DNA of 64,000 nucleotides from Mesorhizobium sp. GbtcB19. GTDB taxonomy: Bacteria > Pseudomonadota > Alphaproteobacteria > Rhizobiales > Rhizobiaceae. The notes under the pieces were generated by a model. The model was not told the DNA's origin. It was given only the letters and a program-made list of their open reading frames with translations, and ran no database searches. This document shows positions 42,388-50,066 of the stretch, piece after piece (the stretch's first letter is position 1; each line of letters starts with the position of its first letter). Both the position numbers and the translations under genes were made by a program. The stretch is taken from assembly GCF_019091085.1 (NCBI RefSeq), contig NZ_JAGXJY010000019.1, forward strand, positions 37,246 to 101,245. The letters are read 5' to 3'.

Positions 42388-42804
42388 ATGTCGACCAAGG
42401 GACGGTCCGGCTGTCCGATCAGCCTGTCGCTCGAACTGCTCGGCGACCGCTGGACGCTGCTCATCATTCGCGACCTGGTCTTCGCCGGGAAAAGGCATTT
42501 TCGTGAGTTCCTGCAATCCGACGAGGGCATTTCCTCACGCACGCTGGCCGAGCGGCTGCAGACGCTGCAGGACGAAGGCATCCTCACCCGCAGCGACGAC
42601 CCGACACACGGGCTGAAGGCGATCTACCGGCTGACCGAAGCCGGCATCGACCTGTTGCCGGTGCTGGCGACGCTGGGCGCCTGGGGCAGCAAGTACCGCA
42701 AAGCCGACGACAAGCTCGCCCGGATCGCCGACGACCTCGCGGTCGGCGGCGCGCCGGCGCTCAAGCGGATGCAAGGGAAGCTCAGGGCCGAGCATCTGGG
42801 ATAG
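42388..42804 (+). CDS. HxlR-family transcriptional regulator
   Basis: A 138-aa winged-helix protein. CPISLSLELLGDRWTLLIIRDLVFAGKRHFREFL is the diagnostic HxlR block, followed by ISSRTLAERLQTLQDEGILTR and IYRLTEAGIDLLPVLATLGAWGSKY. The start at 42388 (MSTKGRSGCP) gives the family length; the frame allows 14 more residues upstream. It is divergent from the RibD-type reductase gene, with a palindrome in the shared region. Confidence 0.9.
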   Translation: MSTKGRSGCPISLSLELLGDRWTLLIIRDLVFAGKRHFREFLQSDEGISSRTLAERLQTLQDEGILTRSDDPTHGLKAIYRLTEAGIDLLPVLATLGAWGSKYRKADDKLARIADDLAVGGAPALKRMQGKLRAEHLG

Positions 42805-42870
42805 CGGGCGGCGCGGCACCGCTTTCGCGTGTGACTAGGCGACCGAGTGTCAGAGCCCAAGCCCCACCGG

Positions 42871-43050
42871 TTAGCGCGCCGCCTTGCGTGGCACGCCGAG
42901 TGCGTCGAGACGTTCCTGCAGATGGCCGTTCAGCACGATCATCTCTTTCAGCGCCTTCACGGGGTCGCCCTTATGCTGGGCGATGAAGTTCTCCGCGACC
43001 GCCTGAAGCGCTGCCTCCTGGCGGCTGTCCAACCTCACGATATGATCCAT
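42871..43050 (-). CDS. small helical protein (59 aa), probably SOS-controlled
   Basis: A 59-aa frame: MDHIVRLDSRQEAALQAVAE, then IAQHKGDPVKALKEMIVLNG, ending LGVPRKAAR. It is helical throughout with no Cys. The coding frame is supported by plausible composition and an ATG 33 bp downstream of a perfect alphaproteobacterial SOS box. I do not recognise the family. It could be a DNA-damage-induced regulator or inhibitor, which is inference from the box alone. Confidence 0.6.
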   Translation of the reverse strand: MDHIVRLDSRQEAALQAVAENFIAQHKGDPVKALKEMIVLNGHLQERLDALGVPRKAAR

Positions 43051-43082
43051 AACGCCCGCTCTTGTCGCTTACATTAGCAAGT

Positions 43083-43097
43083 GAACAAAAAGTGAAC
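43083..43097. promoter_or_regulatory. alphaproteobacterial SOS (LexA) box
   Basis: GAAC-AAAAAGT-GAAC, which on the minus strand reads GTTC-ACTTTTT-GTTC, is an exact match to the alphaproteobacterial LexA consensus GTTC-N7-GTTC. The T-rich spacer is also typical. It lies 33 bp upstream of the small gene at 42871-43050 and about 90 bp upstream of the gene at 43189. Confidence 0.65.
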
Positions 43098-43188
43098 AAA
43101 AATGTCAAGGACGAATTGACTCGTCGAGGAATGAGTTCCTATTTTGTCAGGAGATGGGGCGGTTGCCCGGTATCCAGGGAGAGCCGCG

Positions 43189-43449
43189 TTGGGCAGACGG
43201 AAAAGCCGCTATGACAGATTGTTCCATTCGGACGCGGAGGCGATCATTCGCGATGCGCTGGTGCTCCGCCAGACGCTGCTGGCGGCGCAGCTCAACCTCA
43301 AGACCGATGGTGAAATGTACTGGCGACTCAGTGGCTTGATCGAGCGGCTGCATGAAGTGATGGGCGTCGTGGCGGGCCGGGAGCCGGATTTCCGGGCTTC
43401 ACAACTCGGCCTGCTGCCGTTGCCCGAGGACTATTGCGACCGGACATGA
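43189..43449 (+). CDS. small hypothetical protein
   Basis: An 86-aa frame starting at TTG (43189) with GGGAGAG 6 nt upstream: GRRKSRYDRLFHSDAEAIIR, then QLNLKTDGEMYWRLSGLIERL and LGLLPLPEDYC. It is helical and soluble with no known motif. It lies on the other side of the SOS box. The stop is 3 bp before the next ATG, suggesting an operon. Confidence 0.5.
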   Translation: MGRRKSRYDRLFHSDAEAIIRDALVLRQTLLAAQLNLKTDGEMYWRLSGLIERLHEVMGVVAGREPDFRASQLGLLPLPEDYCDRT

Positions 43450-43452
43450 CCG

Positions 43453-43713
43453 ATGGCCGGACCCATGGACAGCGTCGGCCGCGCGGCGAAGGCCAACATG
43501 CTGCTCGTCGTCGAATGCCGCCACTGCTACCACGCCGGCCGCTTCAAGGCGAACGACGTGGCCAAGGTGGTGGGCTGGAACAAACCGCTCGAAGCCATCC
43601 ACTTCCGCTGCAAACGCTGCGGCCGCAAGGACACCGAGGTGAAGACGCAGTTCATCGATCAGGACCACCCGCCCAAGGGCTATATCTGGGTGCTGCAGAA
43701 GGCGCGAGGATGA
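43453..43713 (+). CDS. small zinc-ribbon protein
   Basis: An 86-aa protein with two CxxC pairs, CRHC (about residue 22) and CKRCG (about residue 53), separated by VGWNKPLEAIHFR. It ends KGYIWVLQKARG. The pattern is that of a two-knuckle zinc ribbon. Homologues are common in Rhizobiales and have no known function. It starts 3 bp after the preceding stop. Confidence 0.65.
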   Translation: MAGPMDSVGRAAKANMLLVVECRHCYHAGRFKANDVAKVVGWNKPLEAIHFRCKRCGRKDTEVKTQFIDQDHPPKGYIWVLQKARG

Positions 43714-43727
43714 GCGACGACAGTCTA

Positions 43728-44465
43728 TCAGGCGTGTCGCGCTGTTCGTTCGAGGCGCAGGCTATTTTTTGCGATTAGGGAAAACAGTGCCGACGCAAGG
43801 CCAACCATCCAGTAACCGTAAGACAGGATCAGGCATTTCTTGAACGTATACGAAAACGGATTGTCGAATACGTTGGGCGCTCGAAGAGAATGAGCTTCTG
43901 ACAAATTGAAGCAAGAATACAATAATAAAGCGGCAGCTAAAAGAACGCAGAATAAAGCGATCAGAATCAGCCTTTGCTCGATTCCTGGTTGGCCGGTTTC
44001 CTTGAATGCTGGTATGTAGCCGCCACGATCACGCACGTCGCGATAGAAACGCCAAGCCAGCCAAAGAAGCCAAACCAAACTCGTTGCACTGCAGGCCGCC
44101 ATGTAGGCGGGTAAACCCTGCAAGAACGTTTCGTGGACTATGCCTTTCGCAATGAGTTGCTGAACGTGGGCAACTTCATTTGCCGCCGGCGGCCAAAATA
44201 AGGACAGCAGCTTGTAGTCCCGATCGTATGAGTGATCTCTTTGAAAGAATTGTGGCGCAAGAAGGACGGAAAGCAAACTCAATCCGGCAGGATAGATCGA
44301 CGATCTTGCAAAAACGCTGAACCCATAGACTGTGAGATAGCGTAGCTTTTTGTCTTCATCTTCCTTGGGCATTTTTGAAATGTGTATCTGCCCAAAAACC
44401 CTGGTGTACTCCTCCAACGGAACCGTAGCTGGGTCTGCCCTCAGAATTTGCCTCCGGGTCAGCAT
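43728..44465 (-). CDS. hypothetical multi-pass membrane protein, atypical composition
   Basis: A 245-aa protein with about four membrane segments: SSIYPAGLSLLSVLLAPQFF, AYMAACSATSLVWLLWLAW, LILIALFCVLLAAALLLYS and LSYGYWMVGLASALFSLIA. The N-terminus is cytosolic (MLTRRQILRADPATVPLEEY). I do not recognise a family. The DNA is clearly poorer in G+C than its neighbours, so recent transfer is likely. The start at 44465 is chosen because the longer frame lacks a signal. It ends 14 bp from the convergent zinc-ribbon gene. Confidence 0.6.
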   Translation of the reverse strand: MLTRRQILRADPATVPLEEYTRVFGQIHISKMPKEDEDKKLRYLTVYGFSVFARSSIYPAGLSLLSVLLAPQFFQRDHSYDRDYKLLSLFWPPAANEVAHVQQLIAKGIVHETFLQGLPAYMAACSATSLVWLLWLAWRFYRDVRDRGGYIPAFKETGQPGIEQRLILIALFCVLLAAALLLYSCFNLSEAHSLRAPNVFDNPFSYTFKKCLILSYGYWMVGLASALFSLIAKNSLRLERTARHA

Positions 44466-44473
44466 GCGTCCCC

Positions 44474-45052
44474 CTAAAACAACGATCCCTGCGCCGGCGG
44501 TTCGGCCGGAAACTTGATCTGCGTCGCCGGCTTTTCCACGATCACCAGTGCATTGGGTCTCGTGGTGAGAAAGCCGTAGAGCTCGTGATCGCCCGGACCT
44601 TCCTTCACCTTGCGCACGCCATGCCAGGGAGTCCACAGGCCGGCGAAGAAGAACAGCGGCCGTTCTTGGCTGAGCGCAAACCAGAAGTTCTTCTGGACGC
44701 CGGTTTCCGGGTCCTTGTCACCTGGCGTCGGCGACGGCTCGGCGAAGCTCGTCACCGGCACGACGCAGCGGTTCCCAACGCCGAGATAGGGCAGCCAGTG
44801 GGCATATTGCGGATTGCGGATGTTGGTGGTGCCGGCATCGGCGTTGCCGCGCATCCGTTCGGCCGGTGTCGGCATGCCCCAGCGCAGTCTGGCGAGCTCG
44901 CGGCTGCCGTCGGCGGCGTTGCGTACGACCGGCGCCGGCTGGTTTGGGTAGATGTCGACCGACGGCTCGAGGTTGCCGGTGATGTCGCGCAACGCGCGCG
45001 TCCACTGGCGGATCGCCTCCTGGCTGGTGGTGATGTTGTAAAGATTGCACAT
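44474..45052 (-). CDS. SRAP/YedK (HMCES-type) protein lacking the C-terminal His segment
   Basis: A 192-aa SOS-response-associated peptidase (SRAP) domain, which in known members crosslinks to abasic sites in single-stranded DNA through Cys2. Present are MCNLYNITTSQEAIR with Cys2, LRWGMPTPAE, the Asn in TTNIRNP and Glu105 in CVVPVTSFAEP. LFFFAGLWTPWHGVRK follows. After FLTTRPNALV the family normally continues with a P-x-H-x-x-M-P-V-I-L block holding the last catalytic His. Here the sequence goes straight to IVEKPATQIKFPAEPPAQG and ends. About 40 residues seem to be missing in frame. Confidence 0.8.
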   Translation of the reverse strand: MCNLYNITTSQEAIRQWTRALRDITGNLEPSVDIYPNQPAPVVRNAADGSRELARLRWGMPTPAERMRGNADAGTTNIRNPQYAHWLPYLGVGNRCVVPVTSFAEPSPTPGDKDPETGVQKNFWFALSQERPLFFFAGLWTPWHGVRKVKEGPGDHELYGFLTTRPNALVIVEKPATQIKFPAEPPAQGSLF

Positions 45053-45129
45053 CGGCAGCGTTCCCCGTCCGCCGATTGTTCCCGCGTTTTCGCACGAAGT
45101 GCAAACCGCGCGAGGGCAACGTCGAGATA

Positions 45130-45345
45130 TTAGCGCACCCGCCCTCGCCGCAGCGATCCGGCCGGCTCCTCGGCCGGCGGCTCCCCGGGCAATCCCAATC
45201 GCAGCCGTTCCTCTTCGGCGAAAGTCTCGGCCTGCGCGTGAATGTCGAACACCTGTTGCGTCAGCCTGCCGCCGTCGACGATACGCACGATCCATTGGCC
45301 ATTGATGGCTTTTACACGGACACTGTCTGGCTCTCCCGTTACCAT
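45130..45345 (-). CDS. small hypothetical protein
   Basis: A 71-aa protein: MVTGEPDSVRVKAINGQWIV, then RIVDGGRLTQQVFDIHAQAETFAEEERLRLG. The pattern of an N-terminal beta pair and a helical AEE-rich segment is one I have seen in short rhizobial proteins. The function is unknown. GGAG lies 8 nt before the ATG. It lies upstream of the SRAP gene in the same direction, 77 bp away. Confidence 0.6.
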   Translation of the reverse strand: MVTGEPDSVRVKAINGQWIVRIVDGGRLTQQVFDIHAQAETFAEEERLRLGLPGEPPAEEPAGSLRRGRVR

Positions 45346-45535
45346 ATACAGCTCCTGCTTCTTAGCCGAAGAACTGCCGTCTCCGGTCCACTATGATCTA
45401 GCGCGTTCGAAGCTGCCGAAAGAGCGTGCCTGATTAGCCTTTAGTGCAAAGTTTCCCACCACTATTCAATATATTTGCGATATCTAATGAATAAAAACGA
45501 TTTGTTGCAGAACAGGGCCGTCATCGCGCACCGGT

Positions 45536-46786
45536 TCAGCAGAATTCGACTTCGATGTGGCGTTCGGCCCGGCCGACGATGCGGCAGCGGGTTTCGAAGG
45601 CGTCCGAGCGGATCTGCAGGCTGAATGTCTCCGGCACGCCGATCGCGCTGGTGACGTCGAGGCCGGCGCCGTCCTCGCCCAGCGTGCGCACCGTGCAGTC
45701 GATCGACGACATGCGGTTGTTGAACAGGATGCGTCCCGCTTTCAGCACGCGGCGGCGCGGTCCGGCCGGCGAGTCGTTCGGCGGGCGCCAGGCGATGCAG
45801 CGGTTGCGGCCACCGGCCTTGGCTTCGTAAAGCGCGGCATCGGCATTGGCAAGCAGCGCGTCGATGTCGCCGGTGCGGGCATCGAGCGCCGCCATGCCGA
45901 AGCTCGAGGTGACGGGAACCGTCGTGCCATCGTTCCTGATCGCAATCCGTTCGATCGCCTCGCGGACCTTCTCGGCCACGCCGCCCACATGCGCGCGATC
46001 GGTATGCGGCAGGATCAGCGCGAACCCCCCGCCGCCCAGCCTGCCGAAAATGTCGGTGCCGCGCAACTGGCCGCGGCAGGCCTCGGCAACGGCGGCCAGC
46101 ACCTTGTCGCCGATGGCGGGGCCGTGATTGTCGTTGATCGATTTGAAATGGTCGAGATCGAAGGCGATGCAGGCCAGGCCGTGCTTGTGGCGCTGTGCGA
46201 GCGCCAGGGCGCTGGCGCCCTGCTCCTTGAAGGCGCGGCGCGACAACGCGCCGGTCAAGGGATCGACGGAAGCCAGCTGGCGCAGTTCCAGCTCGTCCAT
46301 GGCAAGCGCGGCGAGATCCGACAGGATGGCGATCTCGCGCTGGCTGAAGGTGCGCGGCTCGAAGCCGATGGCGCATACCGTGCCGATGTTGTGGCCGTCA
46401 TTGGTGCGCAACGGCACGCCGGCATAGAAGCGGACCTGCGGGCCTGCCGTCACCATCGGGTTCTGCGCGAAGCGCGCATCGTCGCGCGCGTCCGGCACCA
46501 CCAGCGGCGTCCTGTCCTGCAGCGTGTATTTGCAGAAGGTCTCGTCACGGCTGACCTCGCGGTTGTCCAGCCCCTCATAGGCCTTGTACCACTGCCTGTG
46601 CCCGTCGATCATCGAGACGATGGCGACAGGCAGGTCGAAGATGTTCCTGATCAGCCTGGTGATGCGATCGAAGGCCTCCTCACGCGGCGTATCGATCACG
46701 TCGAAGCGATCGAGCGCGTCTAGGCGTCCCGCCTCGGCGAGGTCTTCCATCGCCAGCGGCGGCGTTTGCGTGAGTACCCGGTGCAT
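45536..46786 (-). CDS. GAF-GGDEF-PilZ protein with degenerate GGDEF motif
   Basis: A 416-aa cytoplasmic protein with three modules. A GAF domain (about 25-165) includes FDLPVAIVSMIDGHRQWYKA and FYAGVPLRTNDGHNIGTVCAI. The GGDEF domain (about 172-335) starts at DPLTGALSRRAFKEQG and contains IAFDLDHFKSINDNHG, but the catalytic motif at 251-255 reads GGGGF, without the acidic residues. The C-terminus (about 345-416, RRRVLKAGRILFNN) fits PilZ, which binds c-di-GMP. It probably senses a ligand and c-di-GMP and does not make it. The start at 46786 has no strong alternative. Confidence 0.85.
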   Translation of the reverse strand: MHRVLTQTPPLAMEDLAEAGRLDALDRFDVIDTPREEAFDRITRLIRNIFDLPVAIVSMIDGHRQWYKAYEGLDNREVSRDETFCKYTLQDRTPLVVPDARDDARFAQNPMVTAGPQVRFYAGVPLRTNDGHNIGTVCAIGFEPRTFSQREIAILSDLAALAMDELELRQLASVDPLTGALSRRAFKEQGASALALAQRHKHGLACIAFDLDHFKSINDNHGPAIGDKVLAAVAEACRGQLRGTDIFGRLGGGGFALILPHTDRAHVGGVAEKVREAIERIAIRNDGTTVPVTSSFGMAALDARTGDIDALLANADAALYEAKAGGRNRCIAWRPPNDSPAGPRRRVLKAGRILFNNRMSSIDCTVRTLGEDGAGLDVTSAIGVPETFSLQIRSDAFETRCRIVGRAERHIEVEFC

Positions 46787-47148
46787 GGGTCAGCCTCATT
46801 GCCAGTTCCACCCGCGCCCGGCGGCGAAGAATGCGAGGCATGGCTGAACATTCCGTAAAGGCGTGAGGGAAGCGACCGTACCCGGCCATGCGAGAGGGCT
46901 GACGAATTTGCGGTGCGGCAGCGGCCCGGCAGCCTTGGGGGGGGTGATACTGGGTTCGGCGGCCGGGCCTGACCGGAGTTTGCGAGGCCGCCGGCTACCG
47001 GAAAGGATGCGCTTGCGCCCATGCGAGGGCAAGAACGACCTAGGCCCTAGGACCAAAGCAGCAAGGGACGTGGCCGAGAGGGGCCAATTGTCATTGGCCA
47101 ATGGCGGCCGGATTGACCCGGAATAACGCGCGGCGACGGCCGCCTGCG
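46787..47148. other. intergenic region upstream of the GGDEF-PilZ gene
   Basis: No gene is supported. Open frames on both strands give translations without motifs. A run of G near 46937 is the only unusual feature. Confidence 0.4.
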
Positions 47149-47304
47149 TCAAAAGCCGAGGAAATGCCGGCCGACGAGATAGCCGAGCGCGGCGACGACC
47201 AGCGGAAACAGCGCCGGCGCGGCCCTGCTGAACAGCGAGGGGTTTATCTCCTTGGCGGGAGCGCTGGGTTTGGCATTGCCGAGGTTTTTGGTCATGAAGC
47301 TCAT
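47149..47304 (-). CDS. small single-pass membrane protein
   Basis: A 51-aa frame: MSFMTKNLGNAKPSAPAKEI, then one membrane segment near the C-terminus (AAPALFPLVVAALGYLVG), ending RHFLGF. No ribosome-binding site is clear, and an alternative ATG lies at 47295. Function unknown. Confidence 0.4.
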   Translation of the reverse strand: MSFMTKNLGNAKPSAPAKEINPSLFSRAAPALFPLVVAALGYLVGRHFLGF

Positions 47305-47395
47305 TACCGGTTGGAGGCTAGCTGCCGGCTGAACCATTAAATTAGAAATCGCTTATTAAGTTTCAGGCAAGGCCAACGCTACAATTCGCGGCAAT

Positions 47396-47629
47396 TTATT
47401 CCGATCGCTGGGTGCGCTCGGCAAGCGCGAAGGCCTGGAGGTTGCGTGACTTGCCGGGATCGTGGTCGGCATTGGCGATGATGGCGTGGAAGGCGGCGCG
47501 GGCGATGTCCTTCTTCCTGGCATCGGGGTGTTCCTTGCGCACCGCCTTGATCAGTTCTTTCGGCGTCATGTCGGGGGTGACGAGGCGCATCAGCGTATCG
47601 CCTATGGCCTGCAATTGGCTGGCATCCAT
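47396..47629 (-). CDS. small hypothetical protein (77 aa)
   Basis: Begins MDASQLQAIGDTLMRLVTPDMTPKELIKAVRKEHPD, then KKDIARAAFHAIIAN. It is a compact helical protein. AGGG lies about 9 nt before the ATG. I have seen this layout in Rhizobiales, but know no function. Confidence 0.55.
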   Translation of the reverse strand: MDASQLQAIGDTLMRLVTPDMTPKELIKAVRKEHPDARKKDIARAAFHAIIANADHDPGKSRNLQAFALAERTQRSE

Positions 47630-47792
47630 AACGATGACCCTGTTTTGACGACGTAAGCCTAGCATATAGGGGGGCGAGCGCGTCACTTTTGTGATACGCG
47701 CCGGTCAAAATCGGAGCCGGGCGACGGTCTCCATGACCCAAGCCGTGGATAATCGGGATCCGAAATGGCCAAAGGCGAACTGACGGGCGGTA

Positions 47793-48230
47793 ATGCTTGG
47801 TGACCTTGCCGCCTTCGGCGGACTTTTCCTGACCGCCTTCGCCGCCGCGACCATCCTGCCGCTGCAATCGGAAGCAGTGCTGGTCGGCCTGCTCCTGGCC
47901 GGCACCCATTCGCAGGCGGCGCTGGTTCTGGTCGCGACGATCGGGAACGTGCTTGGTTCGGTGGTCAACTGGCTGCTGGGACGCGGCATCGATCGCTTCC
48001 GCGACCGCAAATGGTTTCCGGCAAAGCCTGCCGCGCTCGACCGCGCGGCGGCGCGCTATCACCGTTACGGACGATGGAGCCTGCTGTTGAGCTGGGCCCC
48101 GATTATCGGCGATCCGCTGACGGTGATGGCTGGCGTGCTGCGCGAGCCCCTATGGAGCTTTCTCGCCATCGTCACCGTCGCCAAGGCCGGCCGGTACCTG
48201 GCGGTGGCGGCGGCTACGCTCGGTCTTTAG
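47793..48230 (+). CDS. YqaA/DedA-type small membrane protein
   Basis: A 145-aa inner-membrane protein of the VTT (SNARE-associated/DedA) superfamily, short YqaA type. ILPLQSEAVLVGLLLAGTHSQ, LVATIGNVLGSVVNWLLGRGID and SWAPIIGDPLTVMAGVLREP are the diagnostic blocks, including the conserved Gly-Asn and P-I-I-G-D-P. Larger DedA relatives are lipid scramblase-like or flippases; the YqaA role is not settled. Confidence 0.85.
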   Translation: MLGDLAAFGGLFLTAFAAATILPLQSEAVLVGLLLAGTHSQAALVLVATIGNVLGSVVNWLLGRGIDRFRDRKWFPAKPAALDRAAARYHRYGRWSLLLSWAPIIGDPLTVMAGVLREPLWSFLAIVTVAKAGRYLAVAAATLGL

Positions 48231-48311
48231 AAGGGCTGCGGCGAAGTCGCGGAGCCTCACCGTTTCACACCTTTCCTGGAATTGCCCTAACCGATCGGTG
48301 CTTCAAGCAGC

Positions 48312-48893
48312 CTATGGGCCGATGCCCTTGGCCGCCATCTGCTGGAACAGGTCATCGACTTGCACCGGTGGAAGGCCGGCGTCCTCGGCAAGCCACCAGG
48401 CGAGGACCGCAAGGAACGCGCCGGCAATGAACTGGACAGCGAATTCCACGGGCACGCCATCGTGTCCAATCCACTTCTCTGCGAGCTCGGTCCGCACAGT
48501 GCGCCGAATCCGTTCGCGCAGTTCGTCGTGGATGGTGTCGCCGCTGGTCGCAAGCAGCGCGTGATGAAGTGGCCGGAAGGCATCCGCGTGCTCGAACATC
48601 GGTAGGCTGAACTCGAATAGCCGCTTGCCTGTCTCCCGACCATCCGAAACGCGCCTGCGGCTGAGCAAGCGCAGGTGCACCTCCATGGTCGCGCTGCGCA
48701 GGGCGTCCTTGTCGGCGTAGTGGGTATAGAAAGTCGACCTCCCGACATTTGCCCGCCGGCAAATGTCGTCGACCGTGATCGCCGCATATCCGCGCTCAGG
48801 GATCAGGGCGATGAGCGCGTCCTGCAGCAGGGCGCGCGTCCGCGCGACGCGGCGATCGATCGTGTGTGTACCGTCCATCGGTTCGATTTTCAT
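48312..48893 (-). CDS. TetR-family transcriptional regulator
   Basis: A 193-aa regulator. The HTH is at about residues 15-60: RTRALLQDALIALIPERGYAAITVDDICRRANVGRSTFYTHYADKDAL. The C-terminal ligand domain has LPMFEHADAFRPLHHALLA and WIGHDGVPVEFAVQFIAGAFLAVLAWWL. The start at 48893 (MKIEP) has AAGGGG 8 nt upstream. It is divergent from a membrane-linked methyltransferase gene, and two palindromes lie between them. Confidence 0.88.
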   Translation of the reverse strand: MKIEPMDGTHTIDRRVARTRALLQDALIALIPERGYAAITVDDICRRANVGRSTFYTHYADKDALRSATMEVHLRLLSRRRVSDGRETGKRLFEFSLPMFEHADAFRPLHHALLATSGDTIHDELRERIRRTVRTELAEKWIGHDGVPVEFAVQFIAGAFLAVLAWWLAEDAGLPPVQVDDLFQQMAAKGIGP

Positions 48894-48920
48894 GGTCATG
48901 GCCCCTTGCCACGCTCAGTT

Positions 48921-48975
48921 CTGGACATCCGAGGGTTTGGTGTCCGGCAATAGCAATTCTGGACATTGTGTCCAG
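48921..48975. promoter_or_regulatory. TetR-type operator region
   Basis: CTGGACA-TTG-TGTCCAG at 48959-48975 is a perfect palindrome with 7-bp arms and a 3-nt spacer. A second pair of the same arms, CTGGACA (48921-48927) and TGTCCGG (48941-48947), lies 38 bp away with a longer spacer. Both are in the region between the regulator and the methyltransferase gene, as expected for autoregulation. Confidence 0.6.
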
Positions 48976-49044
48976 TATGATACGCCAGGTCCAGAAGCTC
49001 GTGGATGTCTTGGGCACGACGTGGGCACGACGCAACCACGGACA

Positions 49045-49938
49045 ATGAGGTCGCAGACTATGCTCTCATTTGGTCATCATGCCGGCAACCGGCCGCATTC
49101 GCGCAGGATCCGCATAGCGCTCATTCTGCTTGCAAAGCTGTTGCTGGTCGCCGGCTTCCTTGTCCTCGCCCAATTGGGCATGGGCTATGTTGCGGCCGGC
49201 GTCTGGGCGGCAGGGTTCCACGGACTCGTCCTTGCGACGATAGCGGTTCTGGTGCCGTGGGGCGGCCCGCGTCATAATCGGCTTCCCGGCAAGAACCCGC
49301 ACGGCGCGAGCGACAGGGGCATCGGTGTCGTCCTACACCGCGCCGCAGCTTACGACATGCTTGCGCGCGTTCTGACTTTTGGCCGCGAGGGCCGCTTTCG
49401 CGAATTCATGCTTGGCTTGGCGAAGCTCCAGCCCGGCGAGGCGGTGCTCGATGTCGCCTGCGGAACGGGAACGCTCGCGATTGCCGCGAAGAGGCGAGTG
49501 GGTTCGGATGGAAGCGTCACGGGTGTCGATGCCTCAGCCGAAATGATCGGGCGCGCACGTGCGAAGGCCGAGCGGTCTGGCCTCGACCTGACCTTCGTCA
49601 AAGGGACGGCGCAGCAGCTTTCCTTCAAGGATGCGCAGTTCGACATCGTTGTCGGCACGCTCATGCTGCATCACCTGTCGAAGCCCGCGCGATCGGCTTT
49701 CTTCCGCGAAGCGGAACGTGTTCTGAAGCCCGGAGGCCGGCTGTTGCTCATCGATTTCGGCAGACCGGAGCGCAAATCCAGATTGCCGAGATTCCACCGG
49801 CATGGGCATGTCGACATGAATGCGATCAGGACACTGCTGACCGAGAGCGGATTCAAGATCACCGACGGCGGCGCCGTTGGAACCATGAACCTGAACTACG
49901 TCAGCGCGACGACGAACAGGGAAATCCTGCGGGCATGA
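49045..49938 (+). CDS. membrane-anchored SAM-dependent methyltransferase
   Basis: A 297-aa protein. Two hydrophobic segments near the N-terminus (RIALILLAKLLLVAGFLVLA, VWAAGFHGLVLATIAVLVPW) are followed by a class I methyltransferase domain: motif I VLDVACGTGTLAIAAKR, then VTGVDASAEMIGRARAKAE, FDIVVGTLMLHHLS and LKPGGRLLLIDFG. The UbiE-like form suggests a lipid or small-molecule substrate at the membrane. The start at 49045 or 49060 is possible. It is divergent from the TetR gene, its probable repressor. Confidence 0.8.
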   Translation: MRSQTMLSFGHHAGNRPHSRRIRIALILLAKLLLVAGFLVLAQLGMGYVAAGVWAAGFHGLVLATIAVLVPWGGPRHNRLPGKNPHGASDRGIGVVLHRAAAYDMLARVLTFGREGRFREFMLGLAKLQPGEAVLDVACGTGTLAIAAKRRVGSDGSVTGVDASAEMIGRARAKAERSGLDLTFVKGTAQQLSFKDAQFDIVVGTLMLHHLSKPARSAFFREAERVLKPGGRLLLIDFGRPERKSRLPRFHRHGHVDMNAIRTLLTESGFKITDGGAVGTMNLNYVSATTNREILRA

Positions 49939-50066
49939 GCCACGGTAGGATCGTCGCCGCGCAGCTCGAATCGACCGCAGATAAAGCTGTTCGAACCTGA
50001 TCACATATGCGTTTAAGCCGTGCGTGGCTTTTGCGATGCGTGCGACGAAACTGCTATGGGGAACGC

